A DNA stretch of 64,000 nt from Gallionella sp. GTDB taxonomy: Bacteria > Pseudomonadota > Gammaproteobacteria > Burkholderiales > Gallionellaceae. The stretch lies in NCBI GenBank assembly GCA_028710525.1, contig JAQTTY010000001.1, positions 149,855-213,854 of the forward strand. Reading direction: 5' to 3'. The notes under the pieces are model-generated. The model was not told where the DNA came from. It saw only the letters and a list, made by a program, of their open reading frames with translations, and ran no database searches. The position numbers were made by a program, and so were the translations under genes. Shown here in pieces: positions 26,049-33,230 of this stretch (position 1 is the stretch's first letter; each line of letters starts with the position of its first letter).

Positions 26049-26908
26049 GTGGCTGTGGCTGGCGCTTGAGGTTCGTGCAACATTATAAAGTCGGGCAGTG
26101 CGCGTAACTCATGTTTCCCCGCCGCATCATGCTCCTGAGCGAACTGTTGGATCTGCGCTACGCGATCTTCTAGGCCGGGGTGGGTGCTGAGCAGCTGGGT
26201 AAGCTCAAGGCGCGGTTGCTTTGCCGCGTATTCGAAGAAGGCAGCCGCCCCTTCTACGTGGCCATACGTTTTTAGCAGCGCCTGCAGTGCATCCACATCT
26301 GCCTCGTGCTCTTGGCTGCGGCTGAAAGAGAACAGCGTGATCATGCTCATATTGCTGACCCATCGCTGCATCAACTCGTCACCGACCCCGGTCAGGCTGC
26401 TGATCGCTAGCAGAACTGCAAAGCCGCGGCCCAGCGCAACGATGGGGTGACGGTTACGAACGTGGGCGATCTCGTGAGCCATCACCATGGCCAAGGCATT
26501 TTCGTTGGGCAGCACATCGATCAAGCCCTGAAAGATGATGATGTTGCCACCCAAGGTCGCCATCGCATTCACCGTCTTATCTGTCGAATAATGCACAGTG
26601 ATGCTCATGTCCTTGGGCAAGTCCATGTTGGCGGCTAGTCGGTTCGCGAGCGCTTGCAGGTATGCTTGCTTCTGCTTGGAAGCGTCACTGTTCGCTCTTT
26701 GAAACTCAGTGCTCAGGCGGGACGCTAATGCTTGCTCTTGGGCAAACGGCACATAGCGCACCAGATAGCCCGCCAATAGCGAAAGTGCCAACACCGCCGC
26801 CAGCAGTATCCCCGTCGCCGCCAGCAGCAACAGCACAAAGTCCTTCAGCGGATGTTCTGCTGTGACATTGATCCCTTCGGGGATTTCAGGGTTTTCGTAA
26901 AGCGCCAT
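26039..26908 (-). CDS. M48 family membrane metallopeptidase
   Basis: The 289-residue protein has a membrane helix near residues 27-50, followed by the protease domain with HEIAH (zinc ligands and catalytic Glu, near 145-149) and the third ligand in EHEADVDAL (near 200). A C-terminal helical part ends DFIMLHEPQ. It resembles M48 proteins of the HtpX/LoiP/Oma1 type that act in membrane or periplasmic quality control. It follows two YbjQ-family genes by 3 bp and is probably co-transcribed with them. Confidence 0.85.
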   Translation of the reverse strand: MALYENPEIPEGINVTAEHPLKDFVLLLLAATGILLAAVLALSLLAGYLVRYVPFAQEQALASRLSTEFQRANSDASKQKQAYLQALANRLAANMDLPKDMSITVHYSTDKTVNAMATLGGNIIIFQGLIDVLPNENALAMVMAHEIAHVRNRHPIVALGRGFAVLLAISSLTGVGDELMQRWVSNMSMITLFSFSRSQEHEADVDALQALLKTYGHVEGAAAFFEYAAKQPRLELTQLLSTHPGLEDRVAQIQQFAQEHDAAGKHELRALPDFIMLHEPQAPATATCD

Positions 26909-26911
26909 GCT

Positions 26912-27358
26912 CTAGCGGAACTTGATCGCGGTACCGTAGGCAAGGACTTCGACTGAGCCGATACTGCCTTGAGTGTTTTTGTAGATCGATGAAGTTTCCA
27001 GACGGATATTCCAGACACTCGATGCACCATAGGCCCCGGCTTCCGCCTTCATGCGCAAGATCGCCTCGCGCCGAGCGCGATCCAGCAAAGACTCGTAAGC
27101 GCTGATGCGCCCGCCGAACAGATTGCGCAGACCTGCAACGAAGCGTTTGAAGTAGTCGATGGAGATCACCACGCTGCCACTGACTAGCGTGCCTTCCACA
27201 TTTCCCATCTCGGGCAAGTGGCGCTCGCTAGAACACAAGATACCGTGCAGGGCCTTCTCACGCTCGAAGATCGATTTGTAATGACGCTTCTCAGCCGCTT
27301 GGCCAAAGATGTAACCCGAGGCGAGTAACACCAAGAATACGATGAGATCTATAGGCAT
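26912..27358 (-). CDS. Membrane-anchored YbjQ (UPF0145) family protein
   Basis: The 148-residue protein has an N-terminal membrane helix (residues 3-19) and a YbjQ-like domain from about 50 (GTLVSGSVVISIDYFK, FGGRISAYESLLDRARREA, AYGASSVWNIRLET, EVLAYGTAIKF). YbjQ proteins form pentamers and are called 'heavy-metal-binding' by weak evidence. It lies 3 bp downstream of a second, soluble YbjQ gene and 3 bp upstream of the M48 protease, so the three are likely one operon. Confidence 0.75.
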   Translation of the reverse strand: MPIDLIVFLVLLASGYIFGQAAEKRHYKSIFEREKALHGILCSSERHLPEMGNVEGTLVSGSVVISIDYFKRFVAGLRNLFGGRISAYESLLDRARREAILRMKAEAGAYGASSVWNIRLETSSIYKNTQGSIGSVEVLAYGTAIKFR

Positions 27359-27361
27359 GAC

Positions 27362-27676
27362 CTACTCCAACACGACAGCAGTGCCATAGGCGAACAACTC
27401 GGCTGCACCTGCGGCGATGGAGGACGTTGAGAAGCGCACATTCACAACCGCGTTCGCGCCTATGGATTCGGCTTGCTCGACCATACGGCTGATCGCTTCC
27501 TCGCGTGACTCTTGCAACAACTCGGTATAGCCCTTGAGCTCGCCACCAAAGATATTTTTAAGCGAGGCCATGATGTCGCGCCCCGCATGTTTAGCCCGCA
27601 CCGTGCTGCCATTGACCAAGCCCAGATGTTTGACCACCGTTCTGCCGGGTATCGTCTCAATGTTGGAAAGTATCAT
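27362..27676 (-). CDS. YbjQ (UPF0145) family protein
   Basis: The 104-residue protein is similar in length and pattern to E. coli YbjQ (107): IPGRTVVKHLGLVNGSTV, FGGELKGYTELLQESREEA, IGANAVVNVRF and AYGTAVVLE. AAGGA precedes the ATG. It is first in an operon with a membrane-anchored paralog and an M48 protease. The molecular role is not known. Confidence 0.82.
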   Translation of the reverse strand: MILSNIETIPGRTVVKHLGLVNGSTVRAKHAGRDIMASLKNIFGGELKGYTELLQESREEAISRMVEQAESIGANAVVNVRFSTSSIAAGAAELFAYGTAVVLE

Positions 27677-27747
27677 CTTGGAAATCCTTTTTTGTGATTA
27701 GGAGAGATTGGTAGAAAATTATTGCGATGCAAATTAGTTGCAAGAGG

Positions 27748-28152
27748 TCATGGAGGTGGCTGCTGCATATCCAGCTTCTCGACAGGCAGGCCGGCGGCTT
27801 TCCATTCGGCCATTCCGCCACGCACCACCAGTACAGGGCCAAAGCCAGATTTTTTAAGCAACTCCCAAGCGCGGGGAGCGCGTTGTTCGGCATGGTCGAT
27901 CACCATGATGGTCTTACCTTTGTACGGTTCTAATTCTGCCAAGTTGTACTTCATGCGTCCAAACGGAATGTTGGTCGTGTTGGGCGCGTGGAACTCTTTG
28001 TAATCGTCGGCCTCACGAATATCCAACAGCAAGCCGCCAGCAGCTTGTTGCGCAGCAGCCGTTTTGACATCGATAAATTGATCATCCTTAGGGCCGCAGC
28101 CGAGCAAAAGCAAAGCGGTCAGTGCGATGAGGCTGCGTTGTATCACATTCAT
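27748..28152 (-). CDS. Rhodanese-like lipoprotein without catalytic cysteine
   Basis: The 134-residue protein has a lipobox (LLLLGC, Cys19) and a rhodanese fold (GGLLLDIREADDYKEFHAP, NIPFGRM, WELLKKSGFGPVLVVRGGMAEW). At the active-site loop, where Cys normally stands, the sequence reads VIDHAEQRAP, so sulphur transfer by the usual route is not expected. AAGGAG before the ATG at 28152 fixes the start. The longer reading upstream is the antisense of the divergent SDR gene. It may bind a ligand or partner in the envelope. Confidence 0.75.
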   Translation of the reverse strand: MNVIQRSLIALTALLLLGCGPKDDQFIDVKTAAAQQAAGGLLLDIREADDYKEFHAPNTTNIPFGRMKYNLAELEPYKGKTIMVIDHAEQRAPRAWELLKKSGFGPVLVVRGGMAEWKAAGLPVEKLDMQQPPP

Positions 28153-28329
28153 TTCTAGCTCCTTCATGGGGGAGAGTGTTAGCGGTGTCATGGTGCGGTC
28201 GTGCAAACGTCGAAAGCATAGCATGCCCGTTATCGCTGAAAGCAGCGCCCGAAATAGCGAGGCTTTCCTTTTGCATATCGCACACCATCTTTTAAACTGC
28301 CGCAGATCGATTTTATGAAGGTGAACGTT

Positions 28330-29022
28330 ATGAGTGCAAAGGTGGTGGTGATTACCGGCGTCAGCCGCGGACTGGGGCGGGCCATGGCGGAGGAGTTTAT
28401 CCGGCTCGGACATCGCGTGTTGGGCTGCGGACGGTCGGCGCAAGCGGTGCGAGAACTTACCGCTCAGCACGGCCCCGAACACAGCTTCAGCGTGGTGGAT
28501 GTGGCTGATGACGATGCGGTGCGCGAGTGGGCCGAGCAATGTTTGCAAGATGCTGGGCCGCCCGATCTGCTGTTGAACAACGCGGCGGTCGTCAACCGCA
28601 ACGCCCCGCTGTGGAAAGTACCGGCCGCTGAATTCGCTACCGTCATCGACGTGAACATCAAAGGCGTGGCGAATGTGATACGCCATTTCGTCCCGGCTAT
28701 GGTGGCGAATAAGCATGGCGTGATCGTCAATTTTAGCTCAGGCTGGGGGCGTTCCACCGATAGAGAGGTCGCGCCCTATTGCGCCACAAAATGGGCCATC
28801 GAAGGACTGAGCAAATCGCTCGCACAGGAACTGCCCAAAGGCATGGCAGCCATCCCGCTGAACCCCGGCATCATCAACACCGATATGTTGCGCACCTCGT
28901 TTGGCGTCGAAGCGGCGCATTTTCCGACCGCAGAAACTTGGGCAGAAATGGCCGTGCCTTGGTTGCTGGAATTAAAACCGGCAGACAATGGCCGCTCGCT
29001 GACCGTGGGCGAGCGGCATTGA
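28330..29022 (+). CDS. SDR family oxidoreductase
   Basis: The 230-residue protein starts at the ATG at 28330, because GAAGGTG lies correctly before it; an ATG at 28315 has no ribosome site. The cofactor motif GVSRGLGRA (near 10-18), NNAAV, the catalytic Ser of FSSGWG and YCATKW are present, giving a complete Ser-Tyr-Lys triad. The substrate is unknown. It diverges from the rhodanese-like lipoprotein gene. Confidence 0.82.
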   Translation: MSAKVVVITGVSRGLGRAMAEEFIRLGHRVLGCGRSAQAVRELTAQHGPEHSFSVVDVADDDAVREWAEQCLQDAGPPDLLLNNAAVVNRNAPLWKVPAAEFATVIDVNIKGVANVIRHFVPAMVANKHGVIVNFSSGWGRSTDREVAPYCATKWAIEGLSKSLAQELPKGMAAIPLNPGIINTDMLRTSFGVEAAHFPTAETWAEMAVPWLLELKPADNGRSLTVGERH

Positions 29023-29114
29023 TTTCTTTAGGAAGTTTCTGGTGCCTCTGGAGTGAACATCGCCCTTGCGGGCGATGAGTAAAGGCTTGTGTAGCAGGCA
29101 GCTTTGCAGGTGTT

Positions 29115-29270
29115 TTATTTTTTCTGAGTATTAGCTGCTGTGGGTTTGCGTACAACGAAAGTGGTGCCGGTTTGCTCGGCGAGTAGGCGCGCTTTGTCGG
29201 ACGCACGCAGCAAAGCTTGCGGAGCTTTTGAAAGAGTTGAGTTCTTCAGATGCGAAACGGGAGCTTTCAT
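29115..29270 (-). CDS. 51-residue conserved small protein (copy 2)
   Basis: This complete small ORF on the minus strand begins MKAPVSHLKNS and ends RKPTAANTQKK. Residues 15-42 (KAPQALLRAS, KARLLAEQTGTTFVVRK) are nearly identical to the 52-residue protein at 30097-30255. It stands alone, without the kinase that precedes the other copy, and lies beside a repeat relic. It may be an orphan antitoxin-like copy or a leftover of a duplication. No known domain. Confidence 0.55.
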   Translation of the reverse strand: MKAPVSHLKNSTLSKAPQALLRASDKARLLAEQTGTTFVVRKPTAANTQKK

Positions 29271-29459
29271 TTCTTCCATTCTCTATTGGTACGGCAAGGA
29301 AGCAACTCTGTATCACCGCACTACCATTGCCATGCTGCCCCCTTGAGTTGCTATCAACTTCTAGGAAATCGTGGTCTGTCCCCTATTTTTCACCCTATTT
29401 TTCAGTGATGTACCGCATCGAGAATTTTGCTTTTCGTCTTTGTGTTCGCCATGGCGTAA
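29271..29459. repeat. Repeat relic with REP/IS200-type boundary sequence
   Basis: The stretch contains GGAAATCGTGGTCTGTCC at 29364-29381 followed by CCTATTTTTCACCCTATTTTT, a boundary sequence often found near REP-associated (IS200-like) transposase genes. No transposase reading frame of useful length remains. It separates the orphan 51-residue gene from the PIN toxin gene. Confidence 0.4.
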
Positions 29460-29876
29460 TTATGCTTGTTTGGCAAACGGGTTGTGTATTTCGAGCGCGT
29501 TTTCGATGACTTGACCGTGTTGCATATCTTCGCTCATCAGCGTGTCGCATCCCGCTGCCAAAGCTGTCGCGAGAATCAAGCTGTCGTAATACGAGTAGCG
29601 ATATTTCTGCGCTAAGGCGAGTGCCTGCGCAATGGTGTCCGGCATGACAGGAACAACGCTGCAAGCATCGCGAACTTCCGCAACGGCTTGTGCGACAACA
29701 TCAAAAGAGAGTTTGAATTTACGGCTTAATGTGTTGGCAAGTTCGCTCAATACTTGTGTGCTGATGATGACATTATTTTGTTCGATAAGTGCCAACGCCA
29801 CAGCTTGCTTCTCTGGTTCGTCTGCGGAATAGAGATACATTACGACATTGGTGTCGAGAAAAGTTTTACCGCTCAT
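29460..29876 (-). CDS. PIN-domain toxin (VapC-like ribonuclease)
   Basis: The 138-residue protein has the acidic PIN residues in place: FLDTNVVMYLY (Asp near 8), QVLSELANTL (Glu near 44), YSYYDSLILATAL (Asp near 97) and the last acidic site in LMSEDMQHG. It should be a magnesium-dependent RNase of the VapC group. The start overlaps the upstream small gene (29866-30069) by 11 bases, as for toxin-antitoxin pairs. A REP-type relic follows. Confidence 0.85.
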   Translation of the reverse strand: MSGKTFLDTNVVMYLYSADEPEKQAVALALIEQNNVIISTQVLSELANTLSRKFKLSFDVVAQAVAEVRDACSVVPVMPDTIAQALALAQKYRYSYYDSLILATALAAGCDTLMSEDMQHGQVIENALEIHNPFAKQA

Positions 29877-30069
29877 TTGCAGCGTCGCGGTTAAAGCGGT
29901 AGCCGCGTGTTGCGATGGTGGCGGCTTTGAAATGTGGAGTGCGCTTGACAGCTTCGTTTAGTGCCTCCAACAAAATCACCCGCACGTTCTTGCCGTTCCA
30001 ACCTTGATGCTCGCGTGGTAAGTCCACCACACCATCATGTGCTTTGCTAACGAATTCGATTGCTTGCAT
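29866..30069 (-). CDS. Antitoxin partner of PIN toxin
   Basis: The 67-residue protein has a short beta-type N-terminus (MQAIEFVSKAHDGVVDLP) followed by a helical, basic tail. The layout resembles small antitoxins found with PIN toxins. AAGGA precedes the ATG. Assignment rests mainly on the overlap with the PIN gene; no classical DNA-binding motif is obvious. Confidence 0.7.
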   Translation of the reverse strand: MQAIEFVSKAHDGVVDLPREHQGWNGKNVRVILLEALNEAVKRTPHFKAATIATRGYRFNRDAANER

Positions 30070-30096
30070 GGTCGTATCCTTTTTGATTTCGGCATT

Positions 30097-30255
30097 CTAC
30101 TTACGTTTAGCAGTCGCGATGGTGGCTACTTTGCGCACCACGAAAGTCGTGCCGGTTTGTTCAGCGAGTAGACGCGCTTTTTCGGAAGCGCGTAGCAAAG
30201 CTTGCGGAGCTTTTTGCATGTCGGGGTCTTTCAAGTGTGAGATAGGTGCTTTCAT
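30097..30255 (-). CDS. 52-residue conserved small protein, partner of zeta-like kinase (candidate antitoxin)
   Basis: The protein begins MKAPISHLKDPDMQKAP and ends ATIATAKRK. It overlaps the stop of the kinase gene by four bases (ATGA), so production of the two proteins is coupled. A near copy is at 29115-29270; the shared block is residues 16-43. Basic and probably helical, no recognised domain. A role as antitoxin or accessory factor of the kinase is inferred from position only. Confidence 0.6.
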   Translation of the reverse strand: MKAPISHLKDPDMQKAPQALLRASEKARLLAEQTGTTFVVRKVATIATAKRK

Positions 30256-30782
30256 TTGTTTTGTCCTTCATCTAGCAATACAGTAGGTGCGCCCGAATTA
30301 TCATATAGCTGCCAGCTATCTACCAGCAACTTGTAACGCTCGAAATTTTCGATGCCATGTAGGAAGCTACGACGAATCACTTCTTCAGGAACATTGTGTC
30401 CACCCTGAATCACACGGGTTGCCACTCGCTCCAAAGCCATCTCGGTATTAGGCAACGATAAGAAAAATAATTTCACTAAATAACCAGAAGCACGCCAGAG
30501 CGGAATCATTCGTGCGTAAGTCAAATCGGAAAGCGTCGTCTCATAAGAAAAACTTTCGACACGCTGCACATAGTCCGCAATCGTCTCCAGCATGATTCGA
30601 CCTGCTTTGAATGCGGCCAAATCAGGGGCAAAGGGTGATAGTCCAGCAGCAATCAAATCCGCATTAACAAAGTTGGGCAACTCCGCATCCGTCGGCAAAA
30701 ACTCACGTGCAAAAGTCGTCTTTCCTGCGCCGTTCGGGCCGGCGATGATGACGATGCGTTTGGAGTGTGCCGAGGTGTTCAT
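30252..30782 (-). CDS. Zeta-toxin-like P-loop kinase
   Basis: The 176-residue protein opens with a Walker A motif (GPNGAGKTTFARE, near 15-27), followed by NFVNADLIAAGLSPF, an ETTLSD block typical of zeta/AAA-like kinases, and RRSFLHGIENFERY. Zeta toxins phosphorylate UDP-N-acetylglucosamine; this chromosomal subgroup is less studied and its substrate is not known. AAGGAG precedes the ATG at 30782. It is followed by the 52-residue gene with a four-base overlap. No epsilon-type antitoxin is present. Confidence 0.75.
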   Translation of the reverse strand: MNTSAHSKRIVIIAGPNGAGKTTFAREFLPTDAELPNFVNADLIAAGLSPFAPDLAAFKAGRIMLETIADYVQRVESFSYETTLSDLTYARMIPLWRASGYLVKLFFLSLPNTEMALERVATRVIQGGHNVPEEVIRRSFLHGIENFERYKLLVDSWQLYDNSGAPTVLLDEGQNK

Positions 30783-30807
30783 GAACTCCTTCTAATCCAA
30801 CACGCAG

Positions 30808-31359
30808 TTAATTCGAGTCTGACCCTATCCCCATCGCTATCCCCACTATCCCCAGCTCGAAGTAGATGGCATACGTCTCCAAGCCGCCACCATACGAAGT
30901 CACCTTGCCCAACTCGCCGAATGCAGCGCGACTGACCTTTTGCATATCCACCGACGAACTGACCTTGAAATGCTTGCGCCCAGCAAAGGCATTGCCGTGT
31001 TCGATCTGCATATACTCTTCCACCAACAAACGGCAACCATCGAACTTAACCGTCCGCTCGATCTCCTCCGGCGTGCGCTTCTTCAGATTCTTATCCACCA
31101 CCGGCTTCATCAACAACTCGGCGACCGTGCGTTGTGCGGCGGCCAACTTAGGATCGGCAGACAACTGAATACTTGGTATAGAAATCACAGGAGCAACAAC
31201 CGCAGAGACCACCGCGCCGCCTTCCATCACGCAGGAATCAGCCGCCAGCAACACCATCGAACCACCCTTGAGCTTGCAATTGTTCGCCTGCTCTGCCGCT
31301 ACAGCGAAGGGGGCGATGGCGAAGAATAAGGCGGCGGGGAGTAACACTTTCTTTAGCAT
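30808..31359 (-). pseudogene. Truncated copy of the secreted protein at 23437-24219
   Basis: The signal peptide and first ~165 residues follow the full-length paralog closely (NNCKLKGGSMVLL, AAQRTVAELL, KPVVDKNLKKR, KFDGCRLLVEEY, GKVTSYGGGL). After ETYAIYFE the similarity stops and the frame ends GIVGIAMGIGSDSN. The DNA at the break (TTAATTCGAGTCTGACCC on the plus strand at 30809-30826) resembles a repeat boundary; a related sequence (TTTAATTCGAGCC) lies at 31443-31455 on the other side of the gene. About 90 C-terminal residues are missing, so function is doubtful. Confidence 0.65.
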
Positions 31360-31475
31360 GCTTAAACTCCGAGAGAGATTTGGTTCATATCAAATGTGAT
31401 GCCCCCCATTAGCTGTACCTTTGGCTAAAACGTGGCGGCGGAATTTAATTCGAGCCTAGCCCCTTTAATTACTAG

Positions 31476-31832
31476 TTAGCAACGAGTTATTTTGTACTGC
31501 CTCCACGGCACGGTATGGCGATCCACAGATTCCAACAGCCAGTTGTGATTATCCGGACTATCGATTGATGAAATTAGAGTCCGTGGAACATAACCGATGC
31601 GCTCGCCATTTTTGGCGTAAATCCCATAACTCCTCTCGCCACGCCATGACTCCCGCTTAATTTCAACTCGATCCCCCGCTGCAATATCTTCAGACAAGGT
31701 ATTAAAGCGCACGCCCGCAACAAAGAATGAGGCCGCAGGCAGGTCTTCTCCGCCATTCCATCGCCGAATGGATAGTATGGCGACACTACCAAGGCCGAGG
31801 ACCAGAAGTTTTAAGAACCCTCGTCGTTTCAT
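31476..31832 (-). CDS. HIRAN-domain protein with N-terminal membrane or export segment
   Basis: The 118-residue protein starts with MKRRGFLKLLVLGLGSVAIL, a twin-arginine-like or membrane-anchor segment, and then a HIRAN-like domain (FFVAGVRFNTLSEDIAAGD, VEIKRES, YGIYAKNGERIGYVP). HIRAN domains bind DNA ends or single strands in Rad5/HLTF helicases and occur as small stand-alone proteins in bacteria. Its ATG overlaps the reverse transcriptase stop by four bases, so it belongs to that operon. An export signal on a nucleic-acid-type domain is odd; the segment may instead be a membrane anchor facing the cytoplasm. Confidence 0.65.
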   Translation of the reverse strand: MKRRGFLKLLVLGLGSVAILSIRRWNGGEDLPAASFFVAGVRFNTLSEDIAAGDRVEIKRESWRGERSYGIYAKNGERIGYVPRTLISSIDSPDNHNWLLESVDRHTVPWRQYKITRC

Positions 31833-33226
31833 GTCGAACGCCTCCCCTCGAACCTTTTCCCCGCGTCCAAATAGTTGATGTCATGTAATTCCTCGACCAT
31901 TCCAGCTGCCATCTTCGTCTCGCGAGACCAGAGCCTGCTTGCCCATAGCCGAACTATAGGAGGTGTGCTGTCATTTTTCTGTATCGCTCTCACCACTTTC
32001 TCTAATCTGCTGGATTGGACGTCATGCATAACAAAAATTATCCATACCGTTCGCCAAGCTTCATCTTCTTTATGAGCATATTCATGTAAGAGTTCTATCG
32101 CCTTATTTATGATTTCAGTTTTGCCTGATAGCAAATTACGATACTCATCCAGCAGTGGCGACATGTTGTAGTTTTTCATCAACGCCACTTCATTGTTCAA
32201 GCGCATTCGCCTTATCGCACCAAGAATAAGTCGGCCATAGCCCTCATTCATGTACTTATCTGGATTCTCAACAGCTCGAGCGACTAATTCCACCATCAGT
32301 TCTGGCTTAACAACATCGTCAAAGACTACAGCGGCAGAAATGTAGCTATTTTCAGGTCCTTTGGTAGATGCATATTTTGCTTTGGCGATTGCCTCAAGGT
32401 ACTCCTCGCTGCTGCCCATCTTCAACTTCGACGAGTTAATTTTAAAACCTATTTTTTGGAGCTCCCGACTCACGCCCGTCAGAACCTCTTCGAGTTGTTC
32501 CTGTGATGCCCCGAATATTCTGTAATCATCCACAAATCTAATGAAATTGGTCGTGTAATTCCTGATGGCGCTATCGATTCTGCTTAAATAGGCATTCCCG
32601 AGAAAGAAGAGTGAGTCGTTTATTAACGGCAGCCCTTGATCAGGCTTACTGAACGAACTAATTAGAATTTTGAGGATATCAACCTCGACTGATCCCGGAA
32701 AAAGATTATCAAAGAACTCAAAAAAACGGATTTGATCGATGCTCCGGAACGCCCCCTCGAGATCAATCTGGAGGACATATGGATATTTACGCAACAGTAG
32801 TTGGGTTTCGTTTTGAAATCTGCTCCACGAACTAATTTGACTGTCAGTTAGCTGCAAGCGATTGGGGTCGGTATTGTATCTATAACTAAAAACCCGCTCC
32901 GGGTCGACCACCCCCTCAATTCTTTCGGCCAGCGATGATGCGACAACTTGAAGGAGAATTTGATCATTCACCGATGGAATGATCCACGGTTTCTTTTGAG
33001 TTCCAGCATTATTAGGGACCATTATCCTAAAAGAGGGGCTCGGTTTCCTTCCGTTTAGATACTGTACTGCCTTCTGAGCTATCCATCTTTCTCTAGCTGC
33101 GTAATCAATTGTTAATGTTTCTATCCCCTCAACCCAAGGAGGAAGCGGACTGCTATATGACACCGAATCTAGCACCAATCTGGATGCAAGTTGTATTGGT
33201 AGAGAGGATACGCCTACTGTAGCCAT
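31829..33226 (-). CDS. Reverse transcriptase of the UG/Abi-like (defence-associated) type
   Basis: The ATG at 33226 gives 465 residues. The RT core shows KKPWIIPSVNDQILLQVV, motif A LQIDLEGAFRSID (near 151-163), motif B GLPLINDSLFFLGNAYLSRI and motif C FIRFVDDYRIF (FVDD in place of YADD). A helical C-terminal part of about 130 residues (MNEGYGRLILGAIRRM to the end) resembles the repeat-like tails of Abi-type RTs. There is no maturase domain, endonuclease or retron msr/msd that I can see, so it is not a group II intron or a typical retron. It lies 4 bp after a membrane protein gene and overlaps a HIRAN gene. AT-richer than its flanks. Confidence 0.8.
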   Translation of the reverse strand: MATVGVSSLPIQLASRLVLDSVSYSSPLPPWVEGIETLTIDYAARERWIAQKAVQYLNGRKPSPSFRIMVPNNAGTQKKPWIIPSVNDQILLQVVASSLAERIEGVVDPERVFSYRYNTDPNRLQLTDSQISSWSRFQNETQLLLRKYPYVLQIDLEGAFRSIDQIRFFEFFDNLFPGSVEVDILKILISSFSKPDQGLPLINDSLFFLGNAYLSRIDSAIRNYTTNFIRFVDDYRIFGASQEQLEEVLTGVSRELQKIGFKINSSKLKMGSSEEYLEAIAKAKYASTKGPENSYISAAVVFDDVVKPELMVELVARAVENPDKYMNEGYGRLILGAIRRMRLNNEVALMKNYNMSPLLDEYRNLLSGKTEIINKAIELLHEYAHKEDEAWRTVWIIFVMHDVQSSRLEKVVRAIQKNDSTPPIVRLWASRLWSRETKMAAGMVEELHDINYLDAGKRFEGRRST

Positions 33227-33230
33227 CACG

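Noticed and set aside
28153..28716. Long N-terminal extension of the rhodanese-like gene
   Set aside because: It is the antisense of the SDR gene; AAGGAG marks the start at 28152 and a lipobox follows.
29131..29316. 61-codon minus-strand ORF
   Set aside because: It is out of frame with the 51-residue gene at 29115-29270, whose sequence is conserved with the 30097-30255 copy.
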